Assembly: GCA_905182985.1 (NCBI GenBank)
Contig: CAJJDN010000014.1
Coordinates: 299,877 to 363,876 of the forward strand
From: Paramecium sonneborni
Lineage: Eukaryota > Ciliophora > Oligohymenophorea > Peniculida > Parameciidae
DNA: 64,000 nt
Direction: 5' to 3'
The notes beneath the pieces were generated by a model. The model was not told the origin of the DNA. It was given only the letters and a program-made list of their open reading frames with translations, and ran no database searches. Shown here in pieces: positions 14,116 to 26,512 of this stretch. Within the stretch, counting starts at the first letter, position 1; the number at the start of each line of letters is the position of its first letter. A program made the translations under genes and the position numbers.

Positions 14116-15762
14116 ATGTATGGTTTGAATTATAGAATTCCTCATTCTAGATAGGATTCATATTAAGTTTAAAGAGTAGATAAATCTTCAATAAATTAAG
14201 GGATATAAGGAACATAAATGATTCATAATGATCGGTATTTTTTTAAAATATTAATTGTAGTAGTAGGATTGATTAAAATGATCATTCTCCCTCTCCATTA
14301 ATTCATGGAAAGTAGAAATTTTCAGTTTAATCAAGTTAATCAACATCAGCAAATCATTCTAAAAAGACTTCATTATCTAAACCAAAATAAACATAATAGA
14401 TATCATTTCTAAATTATTTGATGCTTAAAAAAGAAGATGAGGAATAAGATAAGCAAATCATTTAACATCAATAATAAAAATCATCTTTCTAATAAAATAA
14501 CTATTTTACAAACGATCTTCAAATTTAAAGAAATATGTTTAATTTTCTATATGTTATTGGTGTTGGTGGATTTGGTAAAGTTTGGAAGGTAGAATAAAAA
14601 AAGAGCAGTTAGATTTATGCTTTGAAAGAGATGTCAAAAGCATTGTATAATGATTATTTATATATAAGAATAATTGCAAAAAAAAGTGTTAATTCAGTAA
14701 TGAACGAAAAGAATATTTTGAGTAGTCTTAAACATCCGTAATAATTATAAAATTAATAATAGATATTTGGTTAATATCTATTATGCATTTCAAGATAGAG
14801 AAAATCTATTTTTGATTTTGGATTATATGTAAGGAGGTGATTTAAGATATCATATAGGAAGAATGCGTAGATTTAGTGAAGATTAAACAAGTATATATTT
14901 TGATGTAAAAAAGAGGATTTTTTATGGCATGTATATTTTTGGGTTTAGAATATATGCATTCTTAAAATGTACTACATAGAGACATAAAACCAGAAAATTT
15001 GGTACTTGATAAAAATGGTATATCATGTTACAATAATAGGTTATATAAGAATAACTGATTTGGGTATAGCTAGAGTATTAAGACCTGAAAATGCTTAAGA
15101 TACAAGTGGTACTCCAGGATATATGGCACCTGAAGTGATGTGTCGATAAAATCATTCATTTTCAGTCGATTACTTTGCACTTGGAGTTATTGGATATGAA
15201 TTTATGTTAGGGAAAGTATATAGCTATATATTTATTTTTATTAGAGACCATATACAGGAAGATCAAGAAAAGAAATTAGAGATTAAATTTTAGCTAAATA
15301 AATTCAAATTAAAAGATCAGAAATACCAGAAAGTTGGTCATTAGAGTCTGCTGATTTCATTAACAGAGTATAAATAATATGAATATATAGTTAATTTAAA
15401 GAAAACCTTCTAATCGTCTAGGATTTAATGGAGCTTAAGAATTAAGACAGCATTCTTGGTTCAAAAATTTCCCTTGGTAAAAATTATATAATAAAGAATT
15501 AAAAGCTCCTTTTATTCCAAATGTAATTTATTTATAATTTATATATTATAGTAATCTGAAGATAATTTTGATGCAAGATAAATTTCCATAGAAAATGAAG
15601 AAAATGGAGAATTAATTTAATAAAATATATTAATGCTTAGAAGAAATTCCATCTAATGTATTTATAAATTCATATCAAGCTTAATTTAATGGATATGATC
15701 TTGATAACTTTACTTAAAAAAGTGAGCCAATCAAATAGCAACTTAATAATATTAATTATTGA
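14116..15762 (+). CDS. AGC-like Ser/Thr protein kinase (YANK/STK32-like)
   Basis: Protein kinase of 481 aa after removing eight introns of 22-29 nt, including 14891-14915, 15018-15039, 15216-15244, 15368-15390, 15523-15551 and 15658-15679. Exon length is then exactly 482 codons. Motifs: GVGGFGKVWKV loop, ALKEMSKA lysine, LDYMQGGDLRYH hinge, [23 protein letters not shown] (DLG instead of DFG), SGTPGYMAPEV, and the AGC-type GRSRKEIRDQILAKQIQI segment followed by SNRLGFNG and HSWFKNFPW. The N-terminal 100 residues are Ser/Gln-rich and basic. The C-terminal tail is Gln/Asn-rich with no obvious hydrophobic motif. Membership of the AGC/YANK branch is inferred from the C-lobe; the substrate is unknown. 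Confidence 0.88.
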
Positions 15763-15797
15763 ATAATCTAATTTATTTTATTTAATTTTTTATTCTA

Positions 15798-16415
15798 ATG
15801 AATGAAGAAATTTTAGATAATTTATAAGCAGTTGAAGATGATGATGATGTTTCTAATTTCCCTTAATTTTAATAAAAATAAATTGCAGAATTCATTAAAA
15901 AAATCATGAATGACAATATAATAGCACAAAAAGCTTTTAGAGATAAATTTAATAGATGTTTAACTCTTTTTGTATTTTATTTGAGTCATATGTATTAAAA
16001 TGAATAATTAAAGGATATCATTAATGAAAGAAGAAAACAGAAAGAAAAAAAATGAGAAAAAGAGAGTCTAAGTAACAAAAGAAGATATTATAATGACTTT
16101 AAAAGCAATTGATTTTTAAGAAATAGCTGAAACTCTTGAAAGTATGAAAATAAATTTATATGATTAGATATTAAAATATTACAAACCTCTTAAGAAAATG
16201 TGATGTAATAAGAGAATTTTTAAGATTAAGGATTAGAAGATAATGAAATGCGGGAAATATAAAATTTTGAAAATTTAGAAGATGAGTAAAAAGATGAAGA
16301 AAATAATGATAATTAATAGTAGGATTAGAATGTTTAAGAATAAGTTGAGTAAGTTGATGAAGATATTGAAGATGAAAATAATTAAATTGTTGTAAATGAC
16401 GATTAGTAATAATGA
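15798..16415 (+). CDS. Histone-fold protein resembling POLE3/Dpb3 (CHRAC17)
   Basis: Predicted 189 aa after two introns (22 nt and 26 nt). The N-terminal half shows a CBF/NF-Y-like histone fold: FPQFQQKQIAEFIKKIM, an IAQKAFRDKFNRCLTLFVFYLSH helix split as in the family, and VTKEDIIMTLKAIDFQEIAETL, which matches the ALEEMEF helix of POLE3. It ends in a long acidic Glu/Asp/Gln tail, as POLE3 does. In other eukaryotes this protein pairs with POLE4 in DNA polymerase epsilon and in the CHRAC remodeller. NC2 or another small histone-fold subunit is an alternative. It lies 35 bp downstream of the kinase and 61 bp upstream of the methyltransferase, on the same strand. Confidence 0.62.
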
Positions 16416-16476
16416 AATTTTGAATTCTTGATAATTAATACTTTTTTTGTGTTTTATTAATAATATAAATTAAAAG

Positions 16477-17034
16477 ATGAAAAAAAAAAATATATTTCTT
16501 GCTAAGAAACCAGAAGATAGTTCATTAAACTAATATTGGTTTTCAGAATAAACAATTGAATTTTTGGTTGATCATATTGAATCAATTTATGAGAATGGAT
16601 AGAAAATAGCATTCCTATCAACACCATCAATTTATTGTAGTTTGAAGAATTAAGAAGTTAAACAAAACTCTTCATTATTTGAATTTGATTTAAAACTAAA
16701 TAAAGAGAAAGGATTTGTGTTTTATGATTTCAATAAACCATTAGAAGGTTTAGAATTATTCAAAAATAGTTTCGATATAATATTAATAGATCCTCCATTT
16801 ATAACAGAGGAGGTATGGACTAAATATGCTTAAACAATAAATTATATCAGAAAAGAGAATGCAAAGATTTTATGTTGTTCAATAAAGGAGAACGCTAAAA
16901 TGCTATAAGATTTAATTAAAGTTGTGCCTTAACAATATAAACCCTCAATACCACATTTGATATACTAATACGACTTTTATTGTAATTACAATCATGAAAT
17001 GTTATAGAAGGTAAATGAAGAAATAGGATTTTGA
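16477..17034 (+). CDS. EEF1AKMT1: EEF1A lysine N-methyltransferase (EEF1AKMT1/Efm5-like)
   Basis: Class I methyltransferase of the N6AMT2/EEF1AKMT1 family, which methylates a lysine of elongation factor 1A. Uninterrupted frame, 185 aa, close to the 214 of the human protein. Signature points: LNQYWFSEQTIEFLVDHI near the start, matching the family's SQYWYSEET region, FVFYDFNKP, and the catalytic DPPF (ILIDPPFITEEVW), followed by ILCCSIKENAKML and YQYDFYCNY. The start is an A-rich context (ATG then eleven A). There is no targeting signal, so cytosol is expected. It is convergent with PA2G4, whose stop lies 65 bp away. Confidence 0.85.
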
Positions 17035-17099
17035 ACATATAATTGAAATAAAAAAACAGATTACTAATATACCTGTGTTACTCAAATTGATATATATTA

Positions 17100-18317
17100 T
17101 CAAGCTTTTTGTTTTTACTCTAAATGTCTTTTTTTTTGTGATTCTTTATCCATAGGTAACTTAAAATAGAAATTATAAAATACTTTCAATAATTCTTTGA
17201 GTGCTGCATCATTAAGATCATGAGCAGGTTTGAATTTGGTTTCATCTAATTTGAGACCTGAAATTTAAAGAGTGCTATTAGCTAAGACTGCAACAGTGAA
17301 AGTGAATTGTGCGACAATACTATTTGGACTGATAAGAACTGGATATGGATTTAATAATTCATGTTTAGCACATTCTTAAACAGCCAATTTAGCAGTAATT
17401 TCATCTTCAAATGCTCTTAATGAGAAACATAAAGATGGATATTTATCATAGACCTCTTACATGAAAGCTCTTCCATGTTTAGTCTTCAATTAGTATTATC
17501 TATCCAAAGCTCTCTTGTAAACAGTAGTTCTTAATTCAGACTAATTTTTATTAAATAATGAATACTTCTTTAGTCTTTCCATCACCAGTAGTAATGTAAA
17601 CATCTAAAACAATAACATCATTGACTTAGATTTCTTCTTCATCAACTCTTTATTCTTAAGTTTCTCTATTAATTATGACTTTATTTCCATCAATAAAATG
17701 TCTCTTGACTTCATGACTAAGAACACCTTCTAATGGTGTACATTTATGATCATCTGCAATTTGTTATATAATTTTAGTTAAAGCTGTATTAGTGACTCCT
17801 GGCTTAATTGATCTATATAAAGCTTAGACTGATTAATAGGCTGCCAATATCACATCTGCCTTTTAGTTTTCAACTTTATCTTCTCCAACAACTACTGTGT
17901 GTGCTGCAATAGCTATATATCCATCAATATGAACTCCTAATTCACTATCATATTATTTTTAACATTTACATTTTAGCTACATCACCCTTTACTAATTTAC
18001 TACTTTCACTCTTTAATGGAGAATAATGACCGCAAATTTAATTTACAGAGATTGTTGTTGGAAATGCTAAGCCTTTTTCTATTCCTTTCTTATTGTAAAC
18101 CTTTTATAGTTCTCCACTAATTTCTGAGTCACCAAAAGCACAAATTGAAGCAACATCACCTTCTGGCTGTAATTTGGTAATCACTTTTTCCAATACAACT
18201 AATTAATTATCAAAATTTTTATTTACCATTTACAATTTTACCCGCATTTTAATATTTATCTAATACTCCTGGTGTTGCTATTGATTCAAGTTTGTCTTAC
18301 TCTGTTTATTAATCCAT
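17100..18317 (-). CDS. PA2G4: Proliferation-associated protein 2G4 (EBP1) homologue
   Basis: Methionine-aminopeptidase-fold protein without peptidase activity that acts in ribosome biogenesis and translation. Minus strand with introns of 28, 25 and 25 nt, which leave exactly 380 codons (379 aa; the human protein is 394). Matching stretches: IATPGVLDKYQNAGKI, GLAFPTTISVNQICGHYSP, KLVKGDVAKIELGVHIDGY, PGVTNTALTKIIQQ, LEGVLSHEVKRHFIDG, and the C-terminal KPAHDLNDAALKELL with a basic tail KKRHLEQKQKA. The order and spacing follow EBP1 rather than active MetAP2, whose metal ligands are not evident. The start is ATG 18317, directly after AT-rich spacer. Confidence 0.9.
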
Positions 18318-18394
18318 ATTAAATTTAAATATTTATTTAAATCTTTATATATTTTATAATTCTATATATATACTTATTTAAGTTAATTTATTCA

Positions 18395-20269
18395 TCAACA
18401 CATACCTAATAACTCCCACATATTTTCAGAATCATCATAATCATCTACCTTTAACTTTTACTATTGAATTCCAAAATCAATTTCTGGAGTAAATATTTTA
18501 TCTATCGTCAGCTTAAAAGCATCATCCAACATTCTAGGTATCAACATCTTTAATAAATTCGAACTCTCTTCTATACATGGATTTGCATTAACTTCAATTA
18601 ACCACAATTTTAAGTTTTCATCTATCATAAAATCGTATCCCAATATTTGCATCCCATACTTTCTATTCCTTTTATTCAATCTAGTCGAATTCAATGTTAA
18701 TTTCACTATCTCTTTTATTTTTGGCCATCCCTACTTTCGAAAATCATACTTTTTTTCTTATTAACTAAATTATCATAAATATATCTTACTCCAATTACTG
18801 TTAAAATCTTTTTAATGATAATTAATTCCCATCTTCAAATTATCCATAATTCTAAGCATTTTTTTACACTGCATTATTTGTCAAATGAATGTATCTATCT
18901 TTCTATCATAATAATTTAATATAAATATACATTCTCTAAACTAAATATTGCTCCACTTGTTCGGATATATGCCTCTTTAAATAAAAAAAATTGCATATCA
19001 TGATTTATCAATACCCAACATCTTATGTCAAACTTTCTACCTCCCAATAATAAAGGTCTTTCAATATATTTCTAAATCACAAATTCCTTACATTCATAAT
19101 TGCCTTTCCCATTATAATATGATTTTATTAAACCTTCAACTTCTTCTAATGTATTAAATACATGAACTCCTTCTCCTCTGTTCCAATCAGAAGGTTTTAG
19201 AAGCCATAAATATTGATTCTTATTTGTCAATGTCTCTGCCATTTTATAAGTTTTTATCCCATTATAATTTATTTTATTTGGAGCAAGATTTGATACATAA
19301 AAGTCAAAATCTAATTTAGTTTTTAAAGAGGTTTAAGGTAGAGGATTATTGTTACAATAAAATTCAGTAAATTATTGCACATCTTTCATCCAATCTGAAC
19401 TCTTAAAATTAATAATGAAGACTAATGGAATAACATCAAATGTTCTCTCTATATTGTTATAGTATTATAATAAAGATATTGATAAACCTATTCAATTAAT
19501 CTTTTTAAATACCCGATTTAGAAGTGATATTTTTGTGAAATTCAAAAAAGTTAAACATAACTCTTGTGAATAAACTATCTGAAGCTTAGAGTCTATTAAA
19601 ATCCATCCCAAAGTAGGATTATTACCAAATAAAATGTTTATATTAAAATTGTTATGGTACAGCACTCCAATATTATTCTCTTCTTTATAAAATACGTTTA
19701 ACTAATTCTCCGTTATTTCCAGGACCTATATAATAATTAAACTAAGTAAGATTTTATTTCTTTACTTTTAATTTTGGTAATTCTTTTTCTCTGTTTACTT
19801 TTAAAGGAGGATTTTAAGATAAAATGCTAACCCTTTATCTTTTTGCAAAAGGAGTGTAATTATGACTATTATTATATTTTTTATTTGTTTTTTCTAAGCT
19901 TTCTGATAGTTTTCTTGGATTTAATGGGTCTTGTTTAAATTATCTTGCTATTTAACGATTTGTGATAGAGGGTAAAACTTGTATTTATAGTTACTCCTCT
20001 GTAACATCTACTAAAGGAGTTTCTTTTCCAGCTAGTAATTTATCTCTCTATTACTAACGTGCTATATAGTATCTAACTCCATCAGCATAAATATTTAAGC
20101 TTTTTGCAAGATCAGGTTTTTATTTGATTATTTTCTACAGTGTTTTTTTTTATCTATCATCAGTTTTACATAATAATTCTAAATTCTGAAAGTTTCCTAA
20201 TGATTTGCTTTATATTTATTCTTCTTTCTTTTATCTTTTAATTCTCTTCACTTTCGTAGCTGATGCCAT
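18395..20269 (-). CDS. Tubulin tyrosine ligase-like (TTLL) protein
   Basis: ATP-grasp enzyme that adds amino acids (Glu, Gly or Tyr) to tubulin in cilia and cortex microtubules. Minus strand, ATG 20269 (MASATKVKRIKRQKKEE) to TGA 18395-18397. The basic N-terminal region is followed by the TTL core: [42 protein letters not shown], then GYDFMIDENLKLWLIEVN, with the ATP/Mg-binding END-like EVNANPCIEE. Several small introns are present; not all were placed. TTLL families are greatly expanded in ciliates, so I do not assign glutamylase or glycylase activity. It is convergent with the neighbour ending at 20448-21073 only by upstream start-to-start spacing (179 bp). Confidence 0.88.
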
Positions 20270-20447
20270 ATTCGATTAATATATTAATCAATTATATTAT
20301 AAAAAATTCTTTGTATTTTACAAATTCATCAGGTGAAGAAGTCTTTTTTAATTTCGAAAATTTTATTTTGTTAGAATTATTTTGGTTTATATTTATAATT
20401 TTATTTGTAATATTAGATTAATAAATAAAATATATTAAATATACAAA

Positions 20448-21073
20448 ATGTACGATTTTACAAGGATGTAAAAATTAGTTGATAGAATGTAAAAACTTTA
20501 ACCTGCTAATCCTCCTCCAGATACAAGGTTTTTACCAGAAGAGTTAAAGAAAGATAAAATTGTTGATGATCCTTAAAATAATATAAAAAAAACAAAAAGA
20601 TAACTCCTCATTAAGAACCAAAAGGGTTCAAATGTGTTAAAGCCAATCGAAGATGAAAGACTTTTACTTATTTAAAAAGAGAATTACTTAAAGAAAAAGT
20701 AAAGGGAATTAGAGATGGAATAAGTAAAAAAAGAATTAGCAGAATAAAAAAAATAAGAAAAATAAAAAATAGAATTAGAAACCCAAAGGGCTCTATTAGT
20801 TGTAAAAGAAAAAAAAGAGTATTTAAATACAGTTATTCTATTAGGATTATTTAAGTTGAAAAAGAAGAAAAAATAAAAAAGCGAAATGATAACGAATTTC
20901 AAAAGAAAAAATAAAAAGCAAATAACTCAATTTAATTGTCATCTATTGATGCATCTTATGTGTCATAAAATTTAAATACATCATTAATTAAGAAATAAAT
21001 TTTAGATTATCATACTTTACCAAAAGAACAATATAATCGTATTTATCGTCAACCAGTAAGCCCCCCAAAATGA
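20448..21073 (+). CDS. Charged coiled-coil protein, 199 aa
   Basis: From ATG 20448 (MYDFTRMQKLVDRMQ) to TGA 21071-21073. One 26-nt intron gives exactly 200 codons. The middle third is almost continuous Lys/Glu/Gln heptads (QRELEMEQVKKELAEQKKQ), a predicted long helix or coiled coil. The C-terminus ends YNRIYRQPVSPPK. There is no catalytic motif, no membrane segment and no recognised domain. The position next to a TTLL gene makes a ciliary or basal-body role conceivable, but that is inference only. Confidence 0.7.
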
Positions 21074-21182
21074 ATTAAAACAATATATTATTCATTTATA
21101 TATATGGATAACCTATTATCATCCTTGTAATCTTAATTAAATTTAATAAATTGATTTCTAAATTTTATTATTTTACAGACTA

Positions 21183-21599
21183 TCAATATTAATAGATTGC
21201 TTTTTATATCATCAGATTAAAAATCCCATTTAATTCTTGTAACTCTACTTATCGAGATTAATAATCAGTAAAAATTTTAAAATCTTCACCTTTTTCAATC
21301 TATGATTGTTTATAATTCTAATAACAATTATTGTAATTTATAAGTGTTTGAAACTGAGAACTTTTTTGATATGTTATTAATATTTATTTAGGTCTTATTC
21401 TCATCAAAATTTTTCCATTTTATTTTTTTATAAGACTTTAATTTTATTATTTTTTTATTTTTAAAATTTATAAATTAAATCTTACTTAACCTCTTATAAT
21501 AGTATTTATCAATTATGATTTTATTAGATTTTCTACTTATTCTTTAGGATTTTCAATATTTTGACAAGAGTCTTACTATTTATTAAATTTTAGTTACAT
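21183..21599 (-). CDS. Doubtful hypothetical ORF
   Basis: Minus-strand TGA-free frame, ATG 21599 to TGA 21183-21185, 138 aa, rich in Gln, Asn, Ile and Lys (for example IEKGEDFKIFTDYQSRQ). An alternative joins upstream sequence by a 26-nt intron at the ATG region. Neither model reaches a clean start further upstream, because an in-frame TGA lies just before. It could be a small gene, the 3' exon of the next ORF, or chance. No domain is recognised. Confidence 0.35.
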
Positions 21600-21670
21600 A
21601 GTTTAATAATGGGTTGATCGAGTTTTATTGATTTAATTATCAATTTATAATTTGGCTTATTTTTATTAAT

Positions 21671-21960
21671 TCAAAAGTCGTTTAAATGTTCATAAATTTA
21701 ACTTATTTTTGTTACATCGGAGATCACCTCTTGTTTTAATTGTTCTTAAATGTTATATAATCTATTTTTTGATCTAAAAGTATTTATTCAATAAATTTAG
21801 TTACATTCTAACTTATTCTTACGAATTATAGGCCTTTAATTAGGAAGACATATAAATTGATTAAATAAATTCAATTAAATCGTATATTGTTTTGTTTTTA
21901 TTAGAATAGACTATGCTTATTATCTATTATGTTAAATAAGATAAATAAATTAAATTAATG
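21671..21960 (-). CDS. Doubtful hypothetical ORF, start unresolved
   Basis: Minus-strand reading that holds together only with two introns (31 nt and 26 nt). It gives a segment such as LPNQRPIIRKNKLE followed by KIDYITFKNNQNKSQIYEHLNDF and TGA at 21671-21673. No convincing ATG was found at the 5' side (to about 21960-22060), where the plus-strand gene at 22064 begins. It may be degraded or may belong with the 21183-21599 frame. Confidence 0.25.
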
Positions 21961-22063
21961 AGTGATATAAATTTTTAATAATCTGGTCTTATTCTCTTTT
22001 TCTGAACTATAAAATATCACTAAATTATTTACAAATGATTAAAATTTAATATATTTTAATTCA

Positions 22064-23145
22064 ATGTCTGATGATCAACTCAAAGCTCTTATTTACAAGA
22101 ATAACCTAAAAATTGAGCAACATTAAAATAAAATGATGATTAGATATCCTCAGACTCCTTAAGTTCGTGATTCTCAATAATTAGTATTTATATATATTGA
22201 ACTTAGTCTCAATTGTTTGCTAAATCTAATAATAAAAGTAGTAGTATAGATAAAAGTTATTTCAGCTGTGTTCCAACTAGAAAATCAACGAAACAAAGTT
22301 TTTTTGTTCCAAAATCTGTAGCTACATCTTAATATATTGATTCATAAGCTTTTTAGGTTTATCAATCAGAGGATATTCAAAATACTCACATTTAAGATTA
22401 TGTACAATAGATCCAACATTCATAGATGAACATTACTGACAATACAGATAACTCACCTATAAATTCTTCAATTATTAATTAATTAAAAAGGGAAAAAGAA
22501 ATCATCTCATAATAACATCAATTATTAATATCCTAAATGTCAAGAGAAATAGAAAATAATAAAAGACAATATCAGATATCTGAATAAACATTATAACAGT
22601 AAATAATTCAATTATAAAATGAATTAAATGCATATAAATAGTATAAAACAAAAAGTTTAGATTTAGAAGAAAACCTACAATAAATTATTATAGAAAATAA
22701 TGAACTTAAATCTAAATTGTAAGAACTAAATAAATGGCTATTTGAATTACAAGAATAATTTGATTTAGTTCATTCTAAAATGATTGAAATTAAACAAAAA
22801 ATTTAAGACACTAAACATTTCACTAATTAATTATCTTAAATAACGTAATATTTATTAAATAAACAAACTCCACCATTAGATTTTCTAGTCTTTATGAATA
22901 ATTAATCTAAATAATTATAGTATGAACAACAACAAGAAATAGAATTCAGAAATAGAAAATAATAAATTAAACAACAACATTTTCAATCCAATCCATTTCC
23001 AATAGCTAAAGAGTCTTTTGCTTAAATTTATTAATTTTAGATTGAAAACTCATTGGTTCTAAATTAAATAGTCAAAGATTTAAAATATAATGTAGATCGT
23101 TATTCTTAATAATATATCGCTGAAGTGGGACTTCATTTAATATGA
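22064..23145 (+). CDS. Coiled-coil protein, 352 aa
   Basis: ATG 22064 to TGA 23143-23145 with one 23-nt intron (22184-22206); the exon length is exactly 353 codons. The N-terminal 130 residues are Ser/Thr-rich and presumably disordered. From about residue 140 to 270 there is a long helical stretch with heptad-like leucines (QQIIQLQNELNAYKQ, ELNKWLFELQEQFDLVHSK). The C-terminus returns to helices (LKYNVDRYSQQYIAEVG). No enzymatic motif is present. It is likely structural or a scaffold; I do not recognise the family. Confidence 0.72.
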
Positions 23146-23276
23146 ATTCTTTTTATAACTTGTTTTAATATAATATTATTTATACAATCTAAAATAAGTG
23201 TACATAAATATTTAGTTATTAAAAAAAGCTTAAAATAAAATATTTAATAAATTATTAAACTCTTGAAAATTCTATT

Positions 23277-24765
23277 TCATTATTCTACCAAAACTAAGCT
23301 TCTTTAATAATTTAAATGTTAAAATGCATTTTAATTAATCGGTCCATTTAAACTAGACAATGAATTCAATGAAGTTATCTTCAATTTATTATTGGCAGAT
23401 GATTTACTAGATATTTGATCTATTAAAGTCTAAGATCTTTAATGCATTAAGGATGTTAAAGTTTTTTCGTCTAATGGTGCTCTGCATAAAGGGCAGATCT
23501 AAATAGTTATTATTAACTATACTTTAATCTTAAATAACCACATTGACAAACATTGTGAATGGTAAATGTGTTTGCAATAAGTCACTTTTACATCATTCTA
23601 TCTATCAAATTACTCTAAACAAATTGAACAATAAACATCTTTCTCATTTATATCTTCTTAAATTATATCTTTAACTTATGAAAATTTAATTGTTGGCATA
23701 TATTGATTCACATAATTTCCTGCTTCAGTTTATTCTATTTTCTTATGAATTTATGCTTATTCTAGTTTTTATCTGTAAAATTTAACACAACAACAAATTA
23801 AAAAAAAAAACAATATCACACAAAGTGGAATAAAAATCATCATCATTATTCTTTATAAACTATCATTATCATTATTGTTAAGAAGAATATTGACATCAAA
23901 TTAGCTATACACTTTAAAAATTATGTAAGCATTTTATTTAATTTTAATTTCCTCTTATAATGTCTCAGTCATATTTTTACAATATTAAATTTTATCATAA
24001 GTTAATTACAGTACATTTGTTATCAAAAGTGAACCTTAATCAATAAAAGGTATCTCTGCATAACATTACTATCTTAGAGGTATTTAATTAGAGAGAATTC
24101 TCTAAAATGTCGATCCTGCTGAATATAAGCTCAAATAATATAATTTATCTGGTGATAACTTTAATTGATCTTTGATATTTAATCCAGATATACTACAATC
24201 ATCACCAAAAGTTCCTTCTATACACTCACATAATCCATAAAAACAACTTCCACCATTTTGACATTCTCTAATTTTAAAATTAATAAATACTTTGCACAAT
24301 TATATAATGATTAAATATAAACAAATATAGAATATGTTGACTAGAGTTTAGAGTATGCACCTACAAACATATTCGAGCTTTAGAATTAATATATATTAAA
24401 ATTTTTTTGAAATGCTTAGGATTTTTAATTCTTTATTAATGAAATGGATTGATTTTAAAATTTCTAATCATAAGCATTTATATCACTTATGCAATTTTCT
24501 CTAAAATTGGAATATATTCTTACTTTTAAATTGTTTCATAACTAATCATATCATTAATTTGCGGTTATTTATTACAAATAACTAAAATTGGAATTTCTCC
24601 TTCTTCATAGGCAAGAGTAATGGTAATCTTTTATTTTTCAGATAAATTTTTTGGAACGATATCTTTGGTGTTAAAAATTTGTAAGGCTATTACTTCAAAG
24701 TATCGTTAATTTTTTGTTTAACTGAAACTTGATGGCAATAGGCAAAATAAAATTAAAGTGATCAT
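23277..24765 (-). CDS. Single-pass membrane RING-H2 protein with EGF-like module
   Basis: Predicted E3 ubiquitin ligase of an endomembrane or surface compartment. Order of parts (472 aa after introns of 23, 23 and 24 nt): signal peptide MITLILFCLLPSSFSQ, luminal region, EGF-like CQNGGSCFYGLCECIEGTFGDDC, further luminal sequence, transmembrane helix IFIPLCVILFFFLICCCV, short basic stop-transfer, then RING-H2 CSICLEQF, YCKHIYHSQCLSMWLF, CPLCRAPL. The layout resembles Goliath/GRAIL/RNF13 (lumenal domain-TM-RING-H2) but with an EGF module before the helix. The RING intron 23499-23522 is a stop-free multiple of three. The 5' part of this gene is repeated after the 'n' at 25165. The copy at 24081-24765 is contiguous with the RING end, so I take it as the true one. 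Confidence 0.85.
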
Positions 24766-26249
24766 GTATAATAAAGTTTAATATTTAAAAATACATATAA
24801 TAAATGACAAAATTCAGTAAATTTAAATATTTTATAAATAAATCAGCTTAATCAGCGTTTGAAATATCTGAATTTTCATTATTAATCAAATTTGAGTTCT
24901 AAGAAATTTTTTTAAATTAACGAATTTAATTGAGAACAATCATTTTTCCATTATCTAAAGGTTTGTTTATGTTTATTTAAAATTAATAAGATTATGATTA
25001 ATTGAAGACAATTACAAAATGATAAAAATTTTCTTAATTAAACAGAAAAATCTATAACTATTAAAATTAAGAAATTAAATATATCAACTACAAAAAAAAT
25101 AAATTGTATTATCAAGTATGAACTAAAAATTTATTATAATAAGGTATTTAGATTTTTAAAATATNTATTTAATTAGAGAGAATTCTCTAAAATGTCGATC
25201 CTGCTGAATATAAGCTCAAATAATATAATTTATCTGGTGATAACTTTAATTGATCTTTGATATTTAATCCAGATATACTACAATCATCACCAAAAGTTCC
25301 TTCTATACACTCACATAATCCATAAAAACAACTTCCACCATTTTGACATTCTCTAATTTTAAAATTAATAAATACTTTGCACAATTATATAATGATTAAA
25401 TATAAACAAATATAGAATATGTTGACTAGAGTTTAGAGTATGCACCTACAAACATATTCGAGCTTTAGAATTAATATATATTAAAATTTTTTTGAAATGC
25501 TTAGGATTTTTAATTCTTTATTAATGAAATGGATTGATTTTAAAATTTCTAATCATAAGCATTTATATCACTTATGCAATTTTCTCTAAAATTGGAATAT
25601 ATTCTTACTTTTAAATTGTTTCATAACTAATCATATCATTAATTTGCGGTTATTTATTACAAATAACTAAAATTGGAATTTCTCCTTCTTCATAGGCAAG
25701 AGTAATGGTAATCTTTTATTTTTCAGATAAATTTTTTGGAACGATATCTTTGGTGTTAAAAATTTGTAAGGCTATTACTTCAAAGTATCGTTAATTTTTT
25801 GTTTAACTGAAACTTGATGGCAATAGGCAAAATAAAATTAAAGTGATCATGTATAATAAAGTTTAATATTTAAAAATACATATAATAAATGACAAAATTC
25901 AGTAAATTTAAATATTTTATAAATAAATCAGCTTAATCAGCGTTTGAAATATCTGAATTTTCATTATTAATCAAATTTGAGTTCTAAGAAATTTTTTTAA
26001 ATTAACGAATTTAATTGAGAACAATCATTTTTCCATTATCTAAAGGTTTGTTTATGTTTATTTAAAATTAATAAGATTATGATTAATTGAAGACAATTAC
26101 AAAATGATAAAAATTTTCTTAATTAAACAGAAAAATCTATAACTATTAAAATTAAGAAATTAAATATATCAACTACAAAAAAAATAAATTGTATTATCAA
26201 GTATGAACTAAAAATTTATTATAATAAGGTATTTAGATTTTTAAAATAT
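24081..26249 (+). repeat. Direct repeat flanking a single n (assembly overlap 1)
   Basis: Bases 24081-25164 (1,084 bp) recur as 25166-26249 with offset 1085, separated only by the undetermined base at 25165. I found no difference in the stretches compared. It contains the 5' part of the RING gene and the 3' part of the gene starting at 26512. The repeat ends exactly at the n on one side. This is what an untrimmed contig overlap produces, rather than a biological duplication. Confidence 0.9.
25166..25850 (-). pseudogene. Duplicate 5' fragment of the RING-H2/EGF gene (probable assembly artefact)
   Basis: Sequence-identical repeat of the first part of the 23277-24765 gene (start codon equivalent at 25850). 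It covers the signal peptide and EGF module but lacks the transmembrane and RING part because it stops at the n (25165). It should not be counted as a separate gene. Confidence 0.85.
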
Positions 26250-26512
26250 AATTATATGTTGATATAGTAAGCCTACACATAAGTAGATTCTACAAAGTAT
26301 AATTCCCCATCTAATAAATTGATATTTTTTTAATTGCTTTCAAATATTCTTTCTCTATATATCCGTTTGTATTTATTATTTTGGAGATATTTTTATATTG
26401 AGTTTTGGAAACTTTTTTTAAGTATAATCTAAACATATTTTAAAATAGATTTATAATTGGATAACTAAATTAAATGAAAATTTAGATTAAAACTAGATTC
26501 TAATTAATCCAT
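25961..26512 (-). CDS. Hypothetical protein, hydrophobic C-terminal half
   Basis: Minus-strand frame of 184 codons, ATG 26512 (MDQLESSFNLNFHLIQ) to TGA 25961-25963, uninterrupted. It includes a plausible folded stretch NINLLDGELYFVESTYVQAYY. Further on is a hydrophobic segment (IIQFIFFVVDIFNFLILIVI) that could be a membrane helix or chance translation of T-rich DNA. An intron after the first half cannot be excluded. It spans the end of the second repeat copy (26249), so most of its 3' half is also present at 24876-25164. No family is recognised. Confidence 0.45.

Noticed and set aside
24102..25384. Two identical EGF-like ORFs 1,085 bp apart, suggesting a tandem gene family
   Set aside because: They are the same stretch in the two copies of the repeat that abuts the n at 25165; only one copy is connected to the RING exon.
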